Shown piece by piece: positions 6,459 through 9,672 of a DNA stretch of 9,672 nucleotides. Each line of letters opens with the position of its first letter. Position 1 is the first letter of the stretch. The DNA comes from Chloroflexota bacterium (GTDB lineage Bacteria; Chloroflexota; Anaerolineae; B4-G1), in contig JAUVSX010000082.1 of NCBI GenBank assembly GCA_030596915.1, forward strand, positions 1-9,672. Direction: 5' to 3'. Position numbers and translations under genes: made by a program. Under the pieces are notes generated by a model that had not been told where the DNA came from, did not search any database, and saw nothing but the letters and a program-made list of their open reading frames with translations.

Positions 6459-6544
6459 GGGCAGGAGGAGGGAACCACAACTCTCCTGCCTCAGATGTGG
6501 AGATGACGTGGTTGTTGCCCGGAGAAGGCAATCCTCTGGGGAGG
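6459..6544 (+). promoter_or_regulatory. Three tandem hairpins in the rpsJ-rplC spacer
   Basis: Hairpin a is GGCAGGAG (6460-6467) with CTCCTGCC (6483-6490), eight perfect pairs with G-U extensions at both ends. Hairpin b is TTGCC (6515-6519) with GGCAA (6527-6531), loop CGGAGAA. Hairpin c is CCTC (6533-6536) with GAGG (6541-6544), loop TGGG; its right arm is the rplC Shine-Dalgarno sequence GGGGAGG. None is followed by a T-run. The arrangement suggests a translational control region for rplC and downstream genes. In E. coli S10-operon control by L4 acts upstream of rpsJ instead. Confidence 0.5.
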
Positions 6545-6551
6545 TGTCGGG

Positions 6552-7208
6552 GTGAAGGCGATCCTGGGTAGGAAGATAGGTATGACGCAGATCTTCAATG
6601 AGCGGGGTGAGGCTGTTCCGGTGACGGTCATTGAGGCCGGTCCCTGCTACGTGGCGCAAGTCAAGACGCTTAAGCGGGACGGGTACGAAGCTGTGCAATT
6701 GGGCTTCGATGAGGTGAAGCCCCAGCGACTGAGTGGTGGTGAAAAGGGCCATCTGGCGCGCACCGGTGTGCCCTCAGTCCGGCATCTGCGGGAGTTCCGT
6801 ACGAGAGGCGACGATGAAGTGACGGAGGGTCAGGAGATCCTCGTGGATGTTTTCGAAGTCGGGAATCGTGTGGACGTGGTGGGCATCTCGAAGGGCCGTG
6901 GATTCACAGGCGTGGTCAAGCGGTACGGCTTTCGGGGCGGTCCCAAGACACACGGTCAGTCGGATCGTCAGAGGGCACCCGGCTCCGCTGGAGCCACTAC
7001 ATCTCCTGGCCGAGTGTTCAAAGGGAAGCGAATGCCCGGCCGTATGGGGGGGCAGCGTGTCTCGGCTCAGGACCTGCGGGTGGAATTGGTGGATGCTGAA
7101 CGAAACCTGCTGGCGGTTCGCGGAAGCGTGCCGGGAGCGACGGGCAGTCTTGTGATGGTGAAGCAGGCCCGCAAGTCGAGGGAGTTGGCGAGGCACCCAG
7201 GTAGGTAG
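6552..7208 (+). CDS. rplC: 50S ribosomal protein L3
   Basis: L3 binds the 3' part of 23S rRNA early in assembly and reaches toward the peptidyl-transferase centre. The start is GTG at 6552, giving MKAILGRKIGMTQIF, with GGGGAGG at 6538-6544 seven bases upstream. The product is 218 residues, close to the family norm of about 205-220. Conserved blocks include GPCYVAQVKT, VGISKGRGFTGVVKRYGF and the extended loop SPGRVFKGKRMPGRMGG. It is preceded by a hairpin-rich spacer and followed by rplD after 15 bases. Confidence 0.98.
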   Translation: MKAILGRKIGMTQIFNERGEAVPVTVIEAGPCYVAQVKTLKRDGYEAVQLGFDEVKPQRLSGGEKGHLARTGVPSVRHLREFRTRGDDEVTEGQEILVDVFEVGNRVDVVGISKGRGFTGVVKRYGFRGGPKTHGQSDRQRAPGSAGATTSPGRVFKGKRMPGRMGGQRVSAQDLRVELVDAERNLLAVRGSVPGATGSLVMVKQARKSRELARHPGR

Positions 7209-7223
7209 GCCGCGAGGAAGACA

Positions 7224-7853
7224 ATGCTTGTTTCTATGTACAATGCAGGGGGAGATGAGGTCGGCGAGATCGAGTTGCGGCCCGACATCTTTGAGGTCCC
7301 AGTCAGTGTCTCGTTGATGCATCAAGCCCTCGTGCGTCAGTTGGCAAACGCGCGCCTGGGGACGCACAGTACGAAGTCGCGGGGCGAGGTGTGCCGCACC
7401 AAGAGGAAGTGGTATCGGCCGAAGGGCACGGGCAGAGCTCGGCACGGCAGTCGCAACGCCCCCATCTTCGTCGGTGGTGGCGTCGCCCATGGCCCGAAGC
7501 CGCGAGGGTATGCCAAGAAGATGCCGCGCAAGATGCGTCGAGCTGCTCTGCGATCAGCCCTCTCGGTGAAGGCGCTTGAGGATCAGATCGTCGTTCTGGA
7601 CGCGTTGGAGATCGAGTCGCCGAAGACCAAGGAGATAACGGCAGTTCTGAGCAATCTGGGCTTGGACGACCGCGTGCTGATACTACTCGCCGAGCGCAAT
7701 GAGGCCGTAGAGAGATCTGCGCGCAACTTGCCCGAGGTCAAGACTCTCCGGGCCAGCTACTTGAACGTCCGTGATCTCCTGGGCCACGATCATATCGTGA
7801 TCCCTTTGGGCTCGTTGGCGGTAGTTGAGAGCATCTTGGGACAGGTGAAGTGA
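7224..7853 (+). CDS. rplD: 50S ribosomal protein L4
   Basis: L4 binds domain I of 23S rRNA, lines the exit tunnel and in many bacteria represses the S10 operon. The product is 209 residues, starting MLVSMYNAGGDEVGEIEL, with GAGGAAG just upstream of ATG 7224. The family block KGTGRARHGS (67-76) followed by PIFVGGGVAHGPKPR is clear, as are the KMRRAALRSAL and C-terminal YLNVRDLLGHDHIVI regions. In the tunnel-facing loop, the usual GGGRKPWRQ before KGTGRAR is replaced by RTKRKWYRP (58-66). The stop TGA (7851-7853) overlaps the rplW start. Confidence 0.97.
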   Translation: MLVSMYNAGGDEVGEIELRPDIFEVPVSVSLMHQALVRQLANARLGTHSTKSRGEVCRTKRKWYRPKGTGRARHGSRNAPIFVGGGVAHGPKPRGYAKKMPRKMRRAALRSALSVKALEDQIVVLDALEIESPKTKEITAVLSNLGLDDRVLILLAERNEAVERSARNLPEVKTLRASYLNVRDLLGHDHIVIPLGSLAVVESILGQVK

Positions 7854-8146
7854 TGAACCCTTACAAGGTTATCATCCGTCCGGTCGATACCGAGAAGACC
7901 CGCTTCCAAGGCTCGGAGCTGGGGCAATACACGTTCGAGGTGACGCGGCGTGCGAACAAGATCGAGGTAAAGCGGGCGATTGAGACCATCTTTGACGCCG
8001 ACGTCGTGGCAGTGAACATCATCAACGTGCCTGCCAAGGCCAGCAGTCGCCGTGGGCGCCGACGAATCGTACGACGCCCGGGCTGGAAGAAAGCCATCGT
8101 GACCCTGTCAGCAGGGCAGAGGCTGGACGTGTTTGAGGGAGCTTAA
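7853..8146 (+). CDS. rplW: 50S ribosomal protein L23
   Basis: L23 lies at the exit of the peptide tunnel and is the docking site for trigger factor and the signal recognition particle. ATG 7853 gives MNPYKVIIRPVDTEKT and a 97-residue product of normal length. It shares one base with the rplD stop (TGATG), so translation is coupled. An adjacent GTG at 7850 would add one residue and cannot be excluded. Visible family blocks are YTFEVTRRANKIEVKRAIE and the basic loop SSRRGRRRIVRRPGWKKAIV. The trigger-factor contact region, around VDTEKT and the helix after it, is conventional. Confidence 0.96.
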   Translation: MNPYKVIIRPVDTEKTRFQGSELGQYTFEVTRRANKIEVKRAIETIFDADVVAVNIINVPAKASSRRGRRRIVRRPGWKKAIVTLSAGQRLDVFEGA

Positions 8147-8149
8147 CCA

Positions 8150-8986
8150 ATGGCGTTGAAGACCTACAAGCCAACGTCGCCTGGCACGCGGCATCGAACG
8201 GGCTCACTGTTTGACGAGATCACGCGCACGAGGCCAGAGCGGAGCCTGATTCGACCGCTGCGCAAGCGAGCTGGTCGCAGCACTGGGGGTCGCATCACCG
8301 TGCGCCATCGTGGCGGCGGGCACAAACGGGCCTATCGGGTGATTGACTTCAAGCGAGACAAGAGCGGTGTGCCCGCTCGCGTCCACAGCGTCGAATACGA
8401 CCCCAATCGGTCAGCCCGGATCGCGCTGTTGGCTTACGCAGATGGCGAGAAGCGCTACATCATCGCCCCGTTGGATCTCAAGGTCGGGGACGTGCTGATG
8501 AGCGGGCCCGATGCCGAGATCCGCGTGGGCAACTCGCTGCCCCTGATGCGGATGCCTTTGGGGACGCTGGTGCACAACATCGAGTTGGAGCCGGGGCGCG
8601 GGGGCCAGTTGGCGAGGGCGGCAGGCACATCGGCTCAGTTGCTGGCCAAAGAGGGGAAGTACGTGACGCTACGTCTGCCTAGCGGTGAGATGCGGCTGGT
8701 GCGTCGCGAGTGCACGGCCACTGTCGGGCAGGTGGGCAATGTCGACCACGGAAACATCAAGCTGGGCAAGGCTGGCCGGAAGCGGTGGTTGGGCTGGCGC
8801 CCTGCGGTTCGTGGCTCAGCCATGTCGCCCCGCGACCATCCGCACGGGGGTGGGGAAGGGCGGTCGCCAATTGGGATGCCGAGTCCGAAATGCCCCTGGG
8901 GCAAGCAAACGCTCGGGAAGAAGACGCGGCGCAACAAGGCCACCGAGAAGTATATCGTCCGCCGACGTGGCAAGCGACGGCGGTAG
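8150..8986 (+). CDS. rplB: 50S ribosomal protein L2
   Basis: L2 is the most conserved large-subunit protein; it supports peptidyl-transfer and subunit joining. The product is 278 residues, the usual length. ATG 8150 lies three bases after the rplW stop, with GAGGGAG at 8135-8141. Blocks include [63 protein letters not shown] and the C-terminal region around [15 protein letters not shown]. His230 aligns with the functionally important His229 of E. coli. The Ser-Pro-Arg-Asp sequence before it differs from the Asn-Pro-Val-Asp of E. coli and agrees with what I recall of Chloroflexota proteins. Confidence 0.98.
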   Translation: MALKTYKPTSPGTRHRTGSLFDEITRTRPERSLIRPLRKRAGRSTGGRITVRHRGGGHKRAYRVIDFKRDKSGVPARVHSVEYDPNRSARIALLAYADGEKRYIIAPLDLKVGDVLMSGPDAEIRVGNSLPLMRMPLGTLVHNIELEPGRGGQLARAAGTSAQLLAKEGKYVTLRLPSGEMRLVRRECTATVGQVGNVDHGNIKLGKAGRKRWLGWRPAVRGSAMSPRDHPHGGGEGRSPIGMPSPKCPWGKQTLGKKTRRNKATEKYIVRRRGKRRR

Positions 8987-9018
8987 CAGAGTGTGATTGA
9001 GCGAGTGGGAGGCGGAAT

Positions 9019-9318
9019 ATGTCGCGATCGCCGTTAAAGAGGCCCATACCGTTTGTAGATGCCAAGCTCTTGCGCAAGATCGAACGGATGAACCAGTTGG
9101 GAGAAAAGCGCGTTATCCGGACGTGGTCTCGCGCTTCGACGATCTTCCCGCACATGATTGGGCACACGATTGCCATTCACGACGGTCGCCGGCACGTGCC
9201 GATCCACATCGAGGAAGACATGGTCGGGCACAAGCTGGGCGAGTTCGTCCCCACCAGGACCTTCCGCGGACACATTGTGAGGGATAGGAAGACGCGCGTG
9301 CGTCGGATGGACGACTGA
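9019..9318 (+). CDS. rpsS: 30S ribosomal protein S19
   Basis: S19 is a 30S head protein that binds 16S rRNA with S13 and touches the A-site finger. ATG 9019 has GGGAGG (9007-9012) six bases upstream. The product is 99 residues and begins [20 protein letters not shown]. It carries the conserved [40 protein letters not shown] and TRTFRGH blocks. It follows rplB by 32 bases and precedes rplV by one base, the standard S10-operon order. Nothing unusual is seen. Confidence 0.98.
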   Translation: MSRSPLKRPIPFVDAKLLRKIERMNQLGEKRVIRTWSRASTIFPHMIGHTIAIHDGRRHVPIHIEEDMVGHKLGEFVPTRTFRGHIVRDRKTRVRRMDD

Positions 9319-9319
9319 G

Positions 9320-9672
9320 ATGGAAGTAGAAGCCACAGTCAAGCACGTGCCGATGACGGCACAGAAAGTCCGTCGCGTAATCAATATGGTGCGCGGGCTT
9401 GATGCCGAGAAGGCGCTGGATGTGCTCAGCTTCATGCCGCACGCAGCGGCACGTCCGGTGGCACAACTGATTGGATCAGCGGTTGCCAATGCCGAGGAGA
9501 ATCTTGGCATCCCGATCGATGCGTTGTTCGTGGCGCGGATTGCCGCCGATGATGGGCCAGGGGTCACACCTGGGAAGGGTTGGAGAAGGCGCTTTGGTGG
9601 ACGAGGGCGGTGGCGCCCGATCCGCAAACGGTCATCGCACATCAGGGTAGTCCTTGACGAGCGAGCGGGAGA
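9320..9672 (+). CDS. rplV: 50S ribosomal protein L22, 5' part (3' end outside window)
   Basis: L22 interacts with all domains of 23S rRNA, and its long beta-hairpin lines the exit tunnel opposite L4. The frame opens with ATG 9320, one base after the rpsS stop, and stays open to the window end (117 codons). It begins MEVEATVKHVPMTAQKVRRV, followed by the helix QLIGSAVANAEENLG and the C-terminal IRKRSSHIRVVLDE. The hairpin loop is unusual: from DDGP (77-80) to SSHI it is about five residues longer than in E. coli. PRAKGRA-like sequence is replaced by Gly-, Trp- and Arg-rich GWRRRFGGRGRWRP (87-100). Only the extreme C-terminus appears to be missing. Confidence 0.96.
   Translation, partial: MEVEATVKHVPMTAQKVRRVINMVRGLDAEKALDVLSFMPHAAARPVAQLIGSAVANAEENLGIPIDALFVARIAADDGPGVTPGKGWRRRFGGRGRWRPIRKRSSHIRVVLDERAG

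Overview
The window holds the end of rpoB followed by the str and S10 ribosomal-protein clusters joined end to end, all on the + strand: rpoB (3' end), rpsL, rpsG, fusA, tuf, rpsJ, rplC, rplD, rplW, rplB, rpsS, rplV (5' part). The DNA is GC-rich. The organism is a bacterium, most likely a Chloroflexota member. This inference rests on the long S12 insertion after Pro-Ala-Leu-Gln, the Ile-Ala-Ile-Ala-His-Val-Glu-Tyr stretch after the EF-Tu effector loop, and the Met-Ser-Pro-Arg-Asp-His-Pro-His active-site region of L2. The class cannot be resolved without database searches.

Layout. Bases 1-1522 encode the C-terminal third of the RNA polymerase beta subunit, which carries a lineage-type insertion of about 135 residues built on a four-fold repeated WLxxxGYDxxEL motif. 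rpoC, which normally follows rpoB, is absent. In its place are 255 bases with a strong sigma70-type promoter (1613-1640) and a leader that can fold into two long hairpins before rpsL. Bases 1778-4868 hold rpsL, rpsG and fusA, with a 97-base rpsG-fusA gap that can form two mutually exclusive stems. tuf (4904-6121) runs almost directly into rpsJ, fusing the str and S10 clusters. A 111-base gap before rplC holds three tandem hairpins, the last covering the rplC ribosome-binding site. From rplC onward the genes are tightly packed to the window end inside rplV.

Together these genes supply transcription (beta subunit), the decoding head and body of the 30S subunit (S12, S7, S10, S19), the peptidyl-transferase and exit-tunnel proteins of the 50S subunit (L2, L3, L4, L22, L23) and the two elongation GTPases. 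The ribosomal proteins are largely conventional. The elongation factors are not. EF-Tu has a rewritten, five-residue-longer switch I lacking the Arg-Gly-Ile-Thr signature and several changed domain 3 positions. EF-G has lost the two domain IV tip residues (Gln507 and His583 in E. coli) that contact the decoding site, and the usual Arg-Arg-Gly turn of domain V. These are the most unusual features of the window. I see no mobile element, CRISPR array, tRNA, rRNA or defence gene.
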